Assembly (NCBI RefSeq): GCF_022968395.1
Contig: NZ_JALJQZ010000020.1
Coordinates: forward strand, 1-64,000
Direction: 5' to 3'
DNA: 64,000 nt
Source: Affinirhizobium lemnae
GTDB taxonomy: Bacteria > Pseudomonadota > Alphaproteobacteria > Rhizobiales > Rhizobiaceae
Shown here piece by piece: positions 8,662 to 18,303 of this stretch. Under the pieces are notes generated by a model. It saw only the letters and a list, made by a program, of their open reading frames with translations. It was not told where the DNA came from and searched no databases. Position 1 is the stretch's first letter; each line of letters starts with the position of its first letter. The translations under genes and the position numbers were made by a program.

Positions 8662-9386
8662 TCGCTTAGCATCCTGCTTTCGTACCGCCATTTAAGCGTG
8701 GCGGCGAGTCCGTCCAAATCGGACATGATGAATGCAGCATCGGCACCCATATTGAAAAGTGCTCGTCTGAACTCAGTTTTGAATTCGTTCGGTATCAGAA
8801 ACTTATCCGTCTTCTTTGACAGATACCACGCTTTATCTGGCTGTGGCTGGATGCTGAATAACCCTCGTTGGCTGACGATACGCGCGGCAAGGGCCGATGG
8901 GCGGAAGAAGCCTGGCTTCTCAATCGACAGAGGGTCTACTTCAGTGGGATTGGCCGGGTCGTAAAAGCCGACCTCACCAGCTTCATAGGCGTAGATTTCT
9001 CCCTCCTGCTTGCTTTTCCCATACTGCCCTGTCGCAAAGTAGCACGCCACCAAAGGATTTGTGGTCCAGTCGAGCAATCGAGTGGGCAGGCCGTGGTGTT
9101 GCGCAACGGCAAGCCAATCCCAATTGTTCGTTAGTCTGCTCCGGTCGAGATGCGGTAAAGCAGATCGCTTGAATTCGTCTAGCAGCAACCTTTCAATTTC
9201 TGGCTTGTATGCTTGGCTTCTGCCGACGGTCGGTTTGAGGGCCCAATGCTGGGGCTGTCCGCGAAATACCCATCGATGGGAGGCATGGTTATGGACCCAT
9301 TCAATGAACTCAGCGAACTTGGCCCTTGCCGCTTTGCGCAGCCTCGCCCTTTCCCTAAAGGAATTATATGCCGTGGTTCCCTTCAT
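8658..9386 (-). CDS. FRG-domain protein embedded in the restriction operon
   Basis: A 242-residue protein carrying the FRG domain. The name-giving motif is at residues 41-44 (RWVFRGQPQHWALKP), followed by the second hallmark WLAVAQHHGLPTRLLDWTTN at about residues 91-110 and PLVACYFA. FRG proteins are widespread in bacteria and phages and often sit in defence regions; their biochemistry is poorly known. The start overlaps the end of res by 4 bases and the stop overlaps the next gene by 4 bases, so translation is coupled. Base composition is about 50% GC in the lines counted, lower than in res. A role as toxin or effector arm of the system is plausible but unproven. Confidence 0.85.
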   Translation of the reverse strand: MKGTTAYNSFRERARLRKAARAKFAEFIEWVHNHASHRWVFRGQPQHWALKPTVGRSQAYKPEIERLLLDEFKRSALPHLDRSRLTNNWDWLAVAQHHGLPTRLLDWTTNPLVACYFATGQYGKSKQEGEIYAYEAGEVGFYDPANPTEVDPLSIEKPGFFRPSALAARIVSQRGLFSIQPQPDKAWYLSKKTDKFLIPNEFKTEFRRALFNMGADAAFIMSDLDGLAATLKWRYESRMLSE

Positions 9387-12300
9387 GATATTTTCCTTGT
9401 GGCCCTCGGCATCCCAGACTTCACGTGTGAAACCATTGAATTCATCAGCTTTTCATACTCCTCCTCCATCGCAAACGCGTCGCGGAATTCTGCGAAAGCC
9501 CAGCGGCCATAGGTCTTCAGATTGTTGACCCCCGGCACCCACATGGTCTCCATGGTCTGCGCCTTGATCTGCGCATCCAGTCCCCGGAAGCCTTTCACTT
9601 CAACAATCAGGTTCAGCGGATCCTCCGGCCCGTGTCCGTCATTCACCTGAATGATGAAATCCGGCAGGTAGCGTCGAGGCACGCTGCCGATGCTGTAGGG
9701 CACTTCGAAGCCGAGCGCCTGGTTCTTCACATAGGCGATGGTCGAGGGATGGGCTTCCACCACACGGGCAAACTCCGCCTCCCAATCACTATCACAGACC
9801 ACATAGTTCACCTGGGAGAGCGAGGTGCGCCAGAGGTTCTGCTTGGTGGTGATAAAGGACACGAAATCCGTATAGCCGTTCGGGTTATAGGGATTGAGCA
9901 TGGCCTTTACGACGCCGGTGCCATCTTGGCCGGCGCTGCGCACGATCGCCTGATAGATCAGTTCGCAAGCCTTTTCCGCCAGCTCTGCATAGGTGAGCAT
10001 ACCCGCCTTGGTGCCGCCGGTCAGCTTCAGGCACTGGTTGACCCAGCGACGGGTTATCGGTTGCAGCTGGTTATAGAGATAGTAGGGAACGTCCTGGTCG
10101 GTCTCACGGAAATAGAGTTCGATCAGCTTTTTGGTCAGATGAATGGCGACCGTGTTCGGTCGCGTGTCATTCAGCGCTTCGGGTGAAATCTCGTGTCCCT
10201 CTCCGACCAAACCTTCCAGCCGGACGCGACATGGACCGACCAGCTCTGGCGTCAAGGTCAGGCTGGAATCCTCGCTGAATGTCGCGGAAAACTTGTCGGA
10301 CGGTAGTTCCGTGCGGTAACCGGCGACGCGCGGGAACCGTATGGATAAATGGGCGCGCTCTTTCATGGCCTGTACGCGCGTAACTGGCTTCGGCGGCGTG
10401 CGGACGACCTCCTGCGGCTCGGTGGCAAAGTCGAAGGGAATGCCAAGGATGTCTGCATATTCCGTATTGAACAGACCTTTGTCGTTCAGTTCGTAGGACT
10501 GCCGACGCAGCCCGCGGCCGATCACCTGCTCGCAGAGCAGCTGGGTGCCGAAAGCGCGCACGCCAAGAATGTGCGTAACAGTGTTCGCATCCCAGCCCTC
10601 GGTCAACATCGAGACCGAGACCACGCATCGGATCTGTTCGCCGAGCCGTCCCTTCTGGCCGACGGTATTCATCACCTCGCGCAATAGTTCCGCTTCAGTA
10701 ATCTTGTCTGCTTCAGCCGCGCCATCACGCTCGGCTTTCTCTCGCTTGAACTGTTCGATCTCGATCTTCGCCATCTCGCGAAAAGCTGGATCAAGTGCTT
10801 CACCGGATTCCAGTTGCTGGCTATCGATAAGAAGCGTGTTCATCCGTGGCAGACGATTACCGGATCGGTCAAAATTACTGAACAGCTTCAGGTGACCCCT
10901 GTGCTTGTTCTGGCGTTGGCCTTCAACCTCTCGCTCCCAGCCCGATACCCATTCATAGACAAGTTTCGAGCTAGCGGTGTTGTTACACACTATGATGAAG
11001 ACGGGCGGCACACCGATGCCGGCCTTTTCCCAAGCTTCATATTCCTTCTCGTAATGGGAATAGAGCGAATAAAGCGCCGTTTGCAGCGGCGACGGCAGTT
11101 TGAAGGGATCGAGGTCTCCGGATTTGCCGGCGCCCTTTTTCGGCATGTCCTTGCCAATATGGTCCCACAGATTGCGGTAGACCGGCATCGCCGAATTCAC
11201 AGAGTTATCGGAGACCGGCACGCGCGGTAGCTTCACGATGCCGCATTCGATGGCATCGACCAGAGAGAAGTCGGATACGACCCAGGGGAACAGCGTGCCT
11301 TCCTCATATCCGGAGCCGCGCAGAAAAAAGGGAGTCGCGGAAAGATCATATACCGCCCGGACGCCGACCTTGCGCTTTAGAGCCTCGATGCCGGATATCC
11401 ACAGACGCGCCGCCTCGTTGTTCTCCCTTGCTTCTTCCTTTTCCTGCCCTTTCAGCTCATCCTCTTCGTTGGTGTTGGGCCTTTCGCGGTAGCAGTGATG
11501 GGCTTCGTCGTTGATGACGACGATGTTCTTGATCTGGAGCAGATCGCCACAGGCGCGCTGGAGCATGGCTCCTTCAGTCTCCAGCTCTTCGATCTCTTCG
11601 TTCTTCCAACCCTTCATCAGGCGAAGGCCGACAGCATTCAGCTCATGCGCCTTGCGTCGCTGAAAGACATGATAGTTCACGATCTCGATCTTCGCCTTGT
11701 TCAGGTCCTGCATCATATCCTGCGGCACAAGCTCGCGGGTCCGGTAATAGCTGTTGGCGTCGGAGGGTTTGAGGACGCGCAGGCGATCCTTGATGGTGAT
11801 GCCGGGCGCCACAATCAGGAAGCCGCGGGAAAACAGGCTTGAGTTCGGCTGGCGCGCCGCGTTGATCGACTGCCAGGCGATCAGCATAGCCATGACTGTC
11901 GTCTTGCCAGCACCGGTGGCAAGTTTCAGGGCTGTACGGAAGAGTTCAGGGTTGGCGTCCTGGTTGGCTTCTTCCAGATGGCGGAAAATATGCGCGTATT
12001 GCTTTCGATTACGTGCAACCTCCGCAAGCCAGATCGCTGTCTCCACGGCCTCGACCTGACAATAGAACGGTCGTGCTCCCGAAAACGCTTCGCTACGCCA
12101 GTGCTGAAGAAGCCGCTGAGTCGTAGGAGTAACACCCCAGTCGTTCGGATTGGGCAGGCTGCGCCACGCTGCGATATGCGTCCGGATTTCATTGATAATT
12201 GGTGTCGGATTGTAGCGGCTATCACCTTCGCCCGCCTGGTCGAGGTCGAGAGATGCTTGCCTTTTGCCGTCAGCCTTGCTCCTTCGGCTTTTCGGGACTG

Positions 12301-12475
12301 GTGCGATGTATTTTGAGCGTCGCCGCCCCTCGATTGGCGGGTGATCCAGCGGCTCCCCACTTTCAGACAATGCATGATGCCGAGTCGGAACCTCATAGGG
12401 CGAGTTAAGAATGGGTTCAGCGTAAAATGGTTTCGTCACTTGCAGTCGTCCCCAGGAATCAGGCTCCGCATTCAA
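9383..12475 (-). CDS. Type III-like restriction endonuclease subunit (Res helicase-nuclease)
   Basis: A protein of about 1030 residues with superfamily 2 helicase motifs: Walker A ATGAGKTT (186-193), DEAH (323-326, INDEAHHCYR), SATPFF, and motif VI in IGRGLRRQ. Near the C-terminus, RRYLPDF followed by LIVEVKG forms a PD-(D/E)xK nuclease centre. It would cut unmodified DNA together with Mod. This pairing of a roughly 1000-residue nuclease-helicase with a very long methyltransferase resembles the BPTD_3080 type rather than classical EcoP1I. The first codon at 12475 is TTG without a good ribosome site. A GTG at 12439, preceded by GGGGA, is a reasonable alternative giving 1018 residues. It is the first gene of the operon. 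Confidence 0.88.
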   Translation of the reverse strand: MNAEPDSWGRLQVTKPFYAEPILNSPYEVPTRHHALSESGEPLDHPPIEGRRRSKYIAPVPKSRRSKADGKRQASLDLDQAGEGDSRYNPTPIINEIRTHIAAWRSLPNPNDWGVTPTTQRLLQHWRSEAFSGARPFYCQVEAVETAIWLAEVARNRKQYAHIFRHLEEANQDANPELFRTALKLATGAGKTTVMAMLIAWQSINAARQPNSSLFSRGFLIVAPGITIKDRLRVLKPSDANSYYRTRELVPQDMMQDLNKAKIEIVNYHVFQRRKAHELNAVGLRLMKGWKNEEIEELETEGAMLQRACGDLLQIKNIVVINDEAHHCYRERPNTNEEDELKGQEKEEARENNEAARLWISGIEALKRKVGVRAVYDLSATPFFLRGSGYEEGTLFPWVVSDFSLVDAIECGIVKLPRVPVSDNSVNSAMPVYRNLWDHIGKDMPKKGAGKSGDLDPFKLPSPLQTALYSLYSHYEKEYEAWEKAGIGVPPVFIIVCNNTASSKLVYEWVSGWEREVEGQRQNKHRGHLKLFSNFDRSGNRLPRMNTLLIDSQQLESGEALDPAFREMAKIEIEQFKREKAERDGAAEADKITEAELLREVMNTVGQKGRLGEQIRCVVSVSMLTEGWDANTVTHILGVRAFGTQLLCEQVIGRGLRRQSYELNDKGLFNTEYADILGIPFDFATEPQEVVRTPPKPVTRVQAMKERAHLSIRFPRVAGYRTELPSDKFSATFSEDSSLTLTPELVGPCRVRLEGLVGEGHEISPEALNDTRPNTVAIHLTKKLIELYFRETDQDVPYYLYNQLQPITRRWVNQCLKLTGGTKAGMLTYAELAEKACELIYQAIVRSAGQDGTGVVKAMLNPYNPNGYTDFVSFITTKQNLWRTSLSQVNYVVCDSDWEAEFARVVEAHPSTIAYVKNQALGFEVPYSIGSVPRRYLPDFIIQVNDGHGPEDPLNLIVEVKGFRGLDAQIKAQTMETMWVPGVNNLKTYGRWAFAEFRDAFAMEEEYEKLMNSMVSHVKSGMPRATRKIS

Positions 12476-12786
12476 TAGCTGCAGCTAGTAAAATGCAACT
12501 CAAGATCAATTTCCGCCGGAGTTACTCTCGACGTCGAAATGTCGTGATACGGATCTCGCAGATGAGATGGACGAATATCGTAGGCATAGCTTTGGGCGCG
12601 GGTCGGCGACAAAGTTGGAAAACTTTGCGGCCAAATCGGAATTCACGTGAGCCACAGCTTTTTGAGTTCATCTGGTGTGATGCTGCATAAAATTTAATCG
12701 CTGCAATTCCATGTTAATAAATTTATTCGAATGTTATTCTAAATGGGTCTCCCGGTAATGCGGATCCTGTAACTTTTGGGGATGAA
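12476..12786. other. AT-rich intergenic region between res and the binding-protein gene
   Basis: These 311 bases should hold the divergent promoters of the restriction operon and of the chemosensory cluster. The right half is AT-rich (runs such as AATTTAATCG and TTAATAAATTTATTCG). I see no convincing gene, hairpin or clear -35/-10 pair. Confidence 0.5.
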
Positions 12787-13656
12787 ATGCGCCGTCGACA
12801 ATTCATGGCTTTGAGTGCTTCCACTTTGGCTTTGCCCTGGGTCCGCCGTGCATTTGCGGGTGATGAAACTCCAATCTTTTATAACGCCACCGAGAAGCTT
12901 GATGATGCATCACTGCCCGCTAAAGCACTAAGATTGGCGTTGTCAAAGGTTGATAAGCCTTATGTCTTACAACAGTCACCAGTCGGGTATCCAACACAGT
13001 CTGGCCTTGTGAATGCTCTGGCGACCGGTGGAGACGTTGACATCTGCTGGGTTGGCGTCGACAGGACTGTCTGGGATGCGACCCTACCGGTGCCGTTCCC
13101 AATCGACGGCGGGCTACTCGGCTACCGCCTGTTCCTTATCAATGGTGAGCGGCAGATCGATTTCCAGAGTGTGAGGTCGATTGAAGCCCTTCGACGCTTC
13201 ATCGCAATCCAGGGGCCAGGCTGGGGAGACATCGACATTCTACGTAATGCAGGCATCACGGTGCGCACTGGCCTCTACAAGAACCTCTTTCGTATGACCG
13301 TAGGCGGGCGCGCGGATTTCTTCCCGCGTGCAGCATTCGAGGCGATCAATGAACAGAAACAACGCGTTTCGACAGCGCCCAATCTCGCTGTGGAACAGAA
13401 CCTGATCCTCAAATACAATTTTGCGCTGATGTTCTTCGTTTCTAAGAAGAAACCGGAGTTGCAAAAAGACATCCTGAAAGGTTTGCAGACCGCCCACGCA
13501 GACGGCTCATACCAGGCGATGTTCAAAACTGATCAAAATGTGGCCACCGCCCTTAAAGAGGGAAATCTCGAGAAGCGCATCTTGATCGAAATCGAGAACC
13601 CGACGCTGCCGAGGGACGTAAACGCTATCGACAGACGCTACTGGTTTTCCGTGTGA
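12787..13656 (+). CDS. Exported solute-binding protein next to chemoreceptors
   Basis: A 289-residue protein with an N-terminal export signal that has a twin-arginine look (MRRRQFMALSASTLALP, probable cleavage after ...RRAFA). The remainder resembles a type 2 periplasmic binding fold of the family-3 kind, with segments such as LLGYRLFLI and an IQGPGWGDIDIL motif. Start at ATG 12787 has GGGGAT upstream. There is no ABC permease or ATPase beside it. Instead, two methyl-accepting chemotaxis genes follow on the same strand. It may therefore bind a small ligand in the periplasm and present it to a chemoreceptor, or act as a sensor on its own. The ligand is unknown. Confidence 0.65.
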   Translation: MRRRQFMALSASTLALPWVRRAFAGDETPIFYNATEKLDDASLPAKALRLALSKVDKPYVLQQSPVGYPTQSGLVNALATGGDVDICWVGVDRTVWDATLPVPFPIDGGLLGYRLFLINGERQIDFQSVRSIEALRRFIAIQGPGWGDIDILRNAGITVRTGLYKNLFRMTVGGRADFFPRAAFEAINEQKQRVSTAPNLAVEQNLILKYNFALMFFVSKKKPELQKDILKGLQTAHADGSYQAMFKTDQNVATALKEGNLEKRILIEIENPTLPRDVNAIDRRYWFSV

Positions 13657-13713
13657 CCGAAATCCCTATCAGGCGATTTGGACTGCCCAGTCCCATGATT
13701 GAAGAGGAATTAG

Positions 13714-15486
13714 ATGAAGTCGTCCCTCAAGACGCAGATACTTGTGCCGACAATGTCATTGATGACGATTGGTCTGATCGCTGTTGGCGGGTTTGCGGCA
13801 CTTTCGCGCGCAAACATGCAAGACGACATGTTTCGAAAAAAGGTCGATCTGACCGCCCAATTGGTATTGAGCGGGAGCGCCAATGCGCTGTGGCAATTCG
13901 ATGATGCCATGGCAAAGGAGACGCTTGCCCCAGCAACCAGCGATCCGGATTTCCGCGCAAGTGTCATCTTTGACGAGAAGGGTAATCCTTTCTACTCGAT
14001 TGGTAACACATCCATCATCGATGCCCTCAAGACACCGAATGGGCAGGAAGTCCATGGTTCGATACTGGTCAAATCAGTCCCCCTCGTTCGTACTGAAGAG
14101 GGCAAGGCCATGACGATCGGTCGGATGGCTATCGCTTTCGACGAGGGTGCGGCAGCAGCTAGCAGTCTGACGTCCATGCTCGCAATGATAGGCCTTGCAG
14201 GAGGCGTCCTGATCGCATCATGCATGGTACTCTTTCTTCTTTTAGCGCGTCAGTTGCGGCCTATCGGCGTTCTGGCTCAAGTTATGAGGCAGATGTCGCA
14301 TGGTGACTTTAAGGTCGAAGTGCCGGGTGTATCGCGCCGCGACGAATTGGGAGACATGGCGCGAGCGGTTGGCGTCTTGCGCGACAATTCGCTCAAGGCG
14401 CTCTCACTTGAAGACGAGACCGGGGAGATGCGGGCCCGCGAAGAGGCCAATCGCCAAGTTGAGCGGCAGCGGATCGAGCGGGAAGCTGAACAACTTCGTC
14501 TGGCAACCGATCTGCTCGGCGCGTCGCTTGCCAGACTTGCATTGGGTGACCTCACCTGCCGTATCGACACCGCCCTCGCACCGGAATACGAGCCGATCCG
14601 GGATAACTTCAATACGGCAGTTGCACAGCTGAGTGATGCTGTGAAATCTGTGATGGATTCTGTACGCAACATTGATGTTGGGACCAACGAAATCGCCGGC
14701 GGCGCGAATTCACTGTCCAAGCGCACCGAACAGCAAGCTGCGGCCCTTGAGGAGACCGCTGCCGCGCTGGATCAGATCACTGCAAATGTCTCCAGCTCAA
14801 CCAAACGTACCGATGAAGCCCGCATGGTCTCGAACCGTGCCAACAGTGCTGCTGAACAGTCGACTAAGGTCGTTTCTCGCGCGGAAGATGCCATGCAGCG
14901 CATTGAAAACAGCTCGCAGCAGATCTCCAGTATCATTGGTGTCATCGATGAAATTGCTTTCCAGACCAATCTGCTGGCGCTGAATGCCGGTGTTGAGGCA
15001 GCCCGTGCCGGAGAGGCGGGCAAGGGCTTTGCCGTCGTCGCGCAGGAGGTGAGGGAGCTTGCACAGCGTTCTGCGCAAGCAGCAAAAGAGATCAAGGCTC
15101 TCATCAACACCTCGGCTGGCGAGGTTGGATCTGGAGTTCAGCTCGTCAGAGAGACAGGCGAGGCGCTAAAGGAAATCGGTAAAGACATTGCAGAGATTAA
15201 TCTGCATATGGATGCAATCGCACTATCTGCGCGGGAGCAGGCAACCGGGCTTGGCGAGATCAATTCGGCGATCAACCAGATGGACAAGGCAACACAGCAG
15301 AATGCCGCGATGGTGGAGGAATCTTCTGCTGCGTCTGCCTCTCTAGCATCCGAAGCGACGAAGCTGCGCGACCTCGTATCCCGGTTTGTTGTCGACGAGC
15401 AGCGTCAAGCGCTGCGGGAGATGGAACGCCGGATGCAAATTGCCCAAAGTGTGAATTCCATAAGTCAGAAGCGACGGGTCGGCTAG
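13714..15486 (+). CDS. Methyl-accepting chemotaxis protein with small periplasmic sensor
   Basis: A 590-residue chemoreceptor. The first membrane helix is about residues 11-30 and the second about 152-175, leaving a periplasmic sensor of only about 120 residues that contains [14 protein letters not shown] and [16 protein letters not shown], reminiscent of CHASE-type domains. A HAMP domain follows (about 176-228), then a long coiled-coil signalling domain with the conserved hairpin tip [20 protein letters not shown] near residue 415. No C-terminal pentapeptide for methyltransferase tethering is present. The ATG at 13714 has GAGGAA upstream. It lies 57 bases after the binding-protein gene and is probably co-transcribed with it. 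Confidence 0.88.
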   Translation: MKSSLKTQILVPTMSLMTIGLIAVGGFAALSRANMQDDMFRKKVDLTAQLVLSGSANALWQFDDAMAKETLAPATSDPDFRASVIFDEKGNPFYSIGNTSIIDALKTPNGQEVHGSILVKSVPLVRTEEGKAMTIGRMAIAFDEGAAAASSLTSMLAMIGLAGGVLIASCMVLFLLLARQLRPIGVLAQVMRQMSHGDFKVEVPGVSRRDELGDMARAVGVLRDNSLKALSLEDETGEMRAREEANRQVERQRIEREAEQLRLATDLLGASLARLALGDLTCRIDTALAPEYEPIRDNFNTAVAQLSDAVKSVMDSVRNIDVGTNEIAGGANSLSKRTEQQAAALEETAAALDQITANVSSSTKRTDEARMVSNRANSAAEQSTKVVSRAEDAMQRIENSSQQISSIIGVIDEIAFQTNLLALNAGVEAARAGEAGKGFAVVAQEVRELAQRSAQAAKEIKALINTSAGEVGSGVQLVRETGEALKEIGKDIAEINLHMDAIALSAREQATGLGEINSAINQMDKATQQNAAMVEESSAASASLASEATKLRDLVSRFVVDEQRQALREMERRMQIAQSVNSISQKRRVG

Positions 15487-15557
15487 GCAACGCTCTGTTA
15501 CGTGGCAAATGGCCGTTGGGAAGAGTTCTGACATTGGCCCTTTAGGTGAGGAAAGAA

Positions 15558-18125
15558 ATGCTCGCTCGTATAATTGCTAACCGATCCATTCAGACCAAGC
15601 TCATGATTTGCATGATCCCGATCTCGCTTTTGATCGTCGGGCTTGCCGCATTCACCTTCTTCACGGGCAATATGGTTAGCCGGAAAGTGCAGGGCACAGG
15701 AGCGAGCGTTACGGAACTCTCAGCCTTCAAGCAGGCATACTCCGAGATGAGTGACTACCTGAATGATACAACAATTGAGCGGAGAGATCAGTTAAAAGCG
15801 CGCCTTAGCGCCCGCTCCGAGCAAATCAGTCGGATGAGGAACGCTTACACTGGTACCGAGATGGATTCAGTGCTTGGCGAGATTGAGACCGCAATCAATA
15901 GCCTTCTTCCTCGCGTTGACGAATTGTGGGATCTTCATCAACGCACGGTTGGAGGGCAGCGGCATGTCCAAGAGCAAATTGATCTGATTAAAGTCGCTGC
16001 CGCCACCATCCATGAATTCATCGCGCAGTCGAATGTGGAGCTTTCGAGATTGAACGAGAGCGCCAAGGGACAGATGACAAGCGCTGAGCGGTTGACCGAT
16101 GCTTCTAAGGATCTGCGCGCTATCTTTGACCAAATCGAAAATGCTGGTGATGGCCAGTCGCTCGCTTTGGTGCTGAAATCCCGTGAGCGCAGGATATTGC
16201 GGACGGAGGCGCGCCTAGCCGACGCGATGCCTTCGGATGAAGCGGAGTTCTCAAACATGCTACGGGAACGGCTGAAGAAACTGGCAAGCTTCGCACCTAA
16301 AGACGATCAGGAAGTGGTTGACGATACAACGCTCACAATGGCTCGACAGCTTTCACAGGAACTGGCAGTTGATCTGGATCGTCTCGATGCAGTAGCAGCA
16401 ACGATTGCGCAATCTTCTTTCAGGCAGTTCGCTGCACTAGGCGCACATATTCAAGACGGAATGGCTATCGCTTTGTTCCAAACGAGAGTGAATGTTGCAG
16501 TCAACGAGACCGTGCTCGAGCTGACAACGCTCATGGGTGAGCCGACATCCGATCAGGCATCCAGAGTCCTTGAGAGCCTGAAGAAAATGCAATCTGCACT
16601 GTCTAGCGTACCCGGTGTGGCGGCAGCCGGTCAACTGCGCAGTCTGGCGCAGGCGGTCGTGGAACCAGGCGTTGCTTCCTCCGAAACCGTTTTCGATCTG
16701 GTCAAGCTTGAAGGAATGCGCGCCGAAACGTTCCTTTCTACGGCCGAAATCATTGATCGTGCCTGGGCCAAGATCGTGGCCTTCGCCGAAACTCAGGGTG
16801 AGGCAACCAGGCAGGTGACAGAACGGTCAACGGTTCTTTCCCTGGGAACCGCAGCCATTGCAGTTGTTTTCTCAATTTTTGCAACCTTTGCTCTATTAGT
16901 TTCGATCCGCCGTCCGCTCCGAAAACTGACTGAGACGATGAAGGGAGTAGCCTCCGGCCAGCTTGAAACAGAAATCATCGGGACAGATCGCGGCGATGAA
17001 ATTGGAGCAATGGCTCGCGCACTTGGGATCTTCCGGTCAAATGCCGTTGAAAAGCGACGGTTTGAGGCAGAGGCCGTAGAGAATCGCAAACTTGCCGAGG
17101 CCGAAAGGCAGGCTGCGGATCGAGATCGCGAAGCTGCAGCGCGCGACATTCGTCACGCTATCGATGCTCTGGCATCCGGGCTGACTAGCGTATCGCGAGG
17201 AGAGTTGAATTGCTTTGTCGAAACACCCTTTGCTGGGAATCTCGACGAGATACGCCTGACATTTAATGCGGCGGTTGCCGATATGCGCAACACATTGGCG
17301 CGCGTGCAGGAAACCGCGTTTTCGGTGAATGAGAAGTCTCGAATTCTGAGTTCCGGCGCACATGATAGCGCCAAGCAAACGGAACAACAGGCCTCGTCTT
17401 TGGAAGAAACTGCGGCGACCATCGATGAGATGACGCAGAACGTCACCAGGTCATCGGATCTTGCGCTTCAGACCGATAGAATGGCGACGGAAATATTGGC
17501 TGACGTTAGGACGTCAGGCGAGGTGGTGGCGCAAGCTGTTCACTCCATGGAACGGATATCGGAAGCCTCGAAAAAAATCACGCAGATTATCGATCTGATC
17601 GACGCTATCGCGTTTCAGACGAACCTCCTCGCTCTCAACGCAGGTGTTGAAGCTGCCCGTGCGGGCGAGGCCGGCAAAGGCTTTGCTGTTGTCGCCCAGG
17701 AAGTTCGGGAACTGGCCCAACGTTCTGCCACGGCAGCGAAAGAAATCAGCCAATTGGTGGGCTATGCCGAACAAGAGGTCGCAGGAGGTGTAAAGTCCGT
17801 GGATCAAACCAGGAATTTCATTCACAGGATGAACGGCCGCATTATGGAGATCAGTCGCAGCGTATCCGAGATCGCCAGCGCCAGCCGCGATCAGGCAACT
17901 GGTCTACAGCAAGTCAACGCCGCCGTCGGCTCCATGGACCAGCTCACTCAAAGAAATGCGGCAAATGCGCAGGAAATACATTCGGCAAGTATCGCCCTCG
18001 AACGCGATGTTTACGAACTCTCAACAATGTTGGCACGATTTCAGCTTGGCGTGGATCAGTCTGTAGCCGAAGGGTCAGCACATACATCCCCCTCCTATTC
18101 AAGGCTATATAGCTCGTACCACTAA
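15558..18125 (+). CDS. Methyl-accepting chemotaxis protein with large periplasmic domain
   Basis: An 855-residue chemoreceptor, longer than most. The first membrane helix is near residues 15-35 and the second near 427-449 (GTAAIAVVFSIFATFALLV), so the periplasmic domain is roughly 390 residues. It is predicted mostly helical and contains no signature I can name. HAMP (about 450-505) and the methyl-accepting domain follow, with the tip [21 protein letters not shown] choose the ATG at 15558 because AGGAAAG precedes it; a GTG at 15546 is in frame. It lies 71 bases after the previous receptor. The two receptors are similar only in their cytoplasmic parts, so they probably sense different signals. 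Confidence 0.88.
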   Translation: MLARIIANRSIQTKLMICMIPISLLIVGLAAFTFFTGNMVSRKVQGTGASVTELSAFKQAYSEMSDYLNDTTIERRDQLKARLSARSEQISRMRNAYTGTEMDSVLGEIETAINSLLPRVDELWDLHQRTVGGQRHVQEQIDLIKVAAATIHEFIAQSNVELSRLNESAKGQMTSAERLTDASKDLRAIFDQIENAGDGQSLALVLKSRERRILRTEARLADAMPSDEAEFSNMLRERLKKLASFAPKDDQEVVDDTTLTMARQLSQELAVDLDRLDAVAATIAQSSFRQFAALGAHIQDGMAIALFQTRVNVAVNETVLELTTLMGEPTSDQASRVLESLKKMQSALSSVPGVAAAGQLRSLAQAVVEPGVASSETVFDLVKLEGMRAETFLSTAEIIDRAWAKIVAFAETQGEATRQVTERSTVLSLGTAAIAVVFSIFATFALLVSIRRPLRKLTETMKGVASGQLETEIIGTDRGDEIGAMARALGIFRSNAVEKRRFEAEAVENRKLAEAERQAADRDREAAARDIRHAIDALASGLTSVSRGELNCFVETPFAGNLDEIRLTFNAAVADMRNTLARVQETAFSVNEKSRILSSGAHDSAKQTEQQASSLEETAATIDEMTQNVTRSSDLALQTDRMATEILADVRTSGEVVAQAVHSMERISEASKKITQIIDLIDAIAFQTNLLALNAGVEAARAGEAGKGFAVVAQEVRELAQRSATAAKEISQLVGYAEQEVAGGVKSVDQTRNFIHRMNGRIMEISRSVSEIASASRDQATGLQQVNAAVGSMDQLTQRNAANAQEIHSASIALERDVYELSTMLARFQLGVDQSVAEGSAHTSPSYSRLYSSYH

Positions 18126-18303
18126 TTTTGCATCACCTCGTGAGTTGCCCTGCTCTGCCCTTTACGGTCGCGGTTGATGCCGTGACCTATACGCCCGAAA
18201 CCACCGAGACGCTTGATATCGAGAAGGATCAGTCCATCTGCCTCGGGCATTTTGGGGGACGTGTCAAGCGATCGGCCATCGCAGCACGTCCATCCTGCTC
18301 TAA
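18126..18303. other. Gap between convergent chemoreceptor and export-protein genes
   Basis: No convincing gene is present. The two flanking genes converge here, so transcription should end in this stretch, but no strong hairpin followed by a T run is obvious. Confidence 0.4.

Noticed and set aside
12427..12690. 87-codon frame reading out of the res 5' end into the intergenic gap
   Set aside because: No ribosome site, partial overlap with res and no recognisable features. The region is better explained as promoter DNA.
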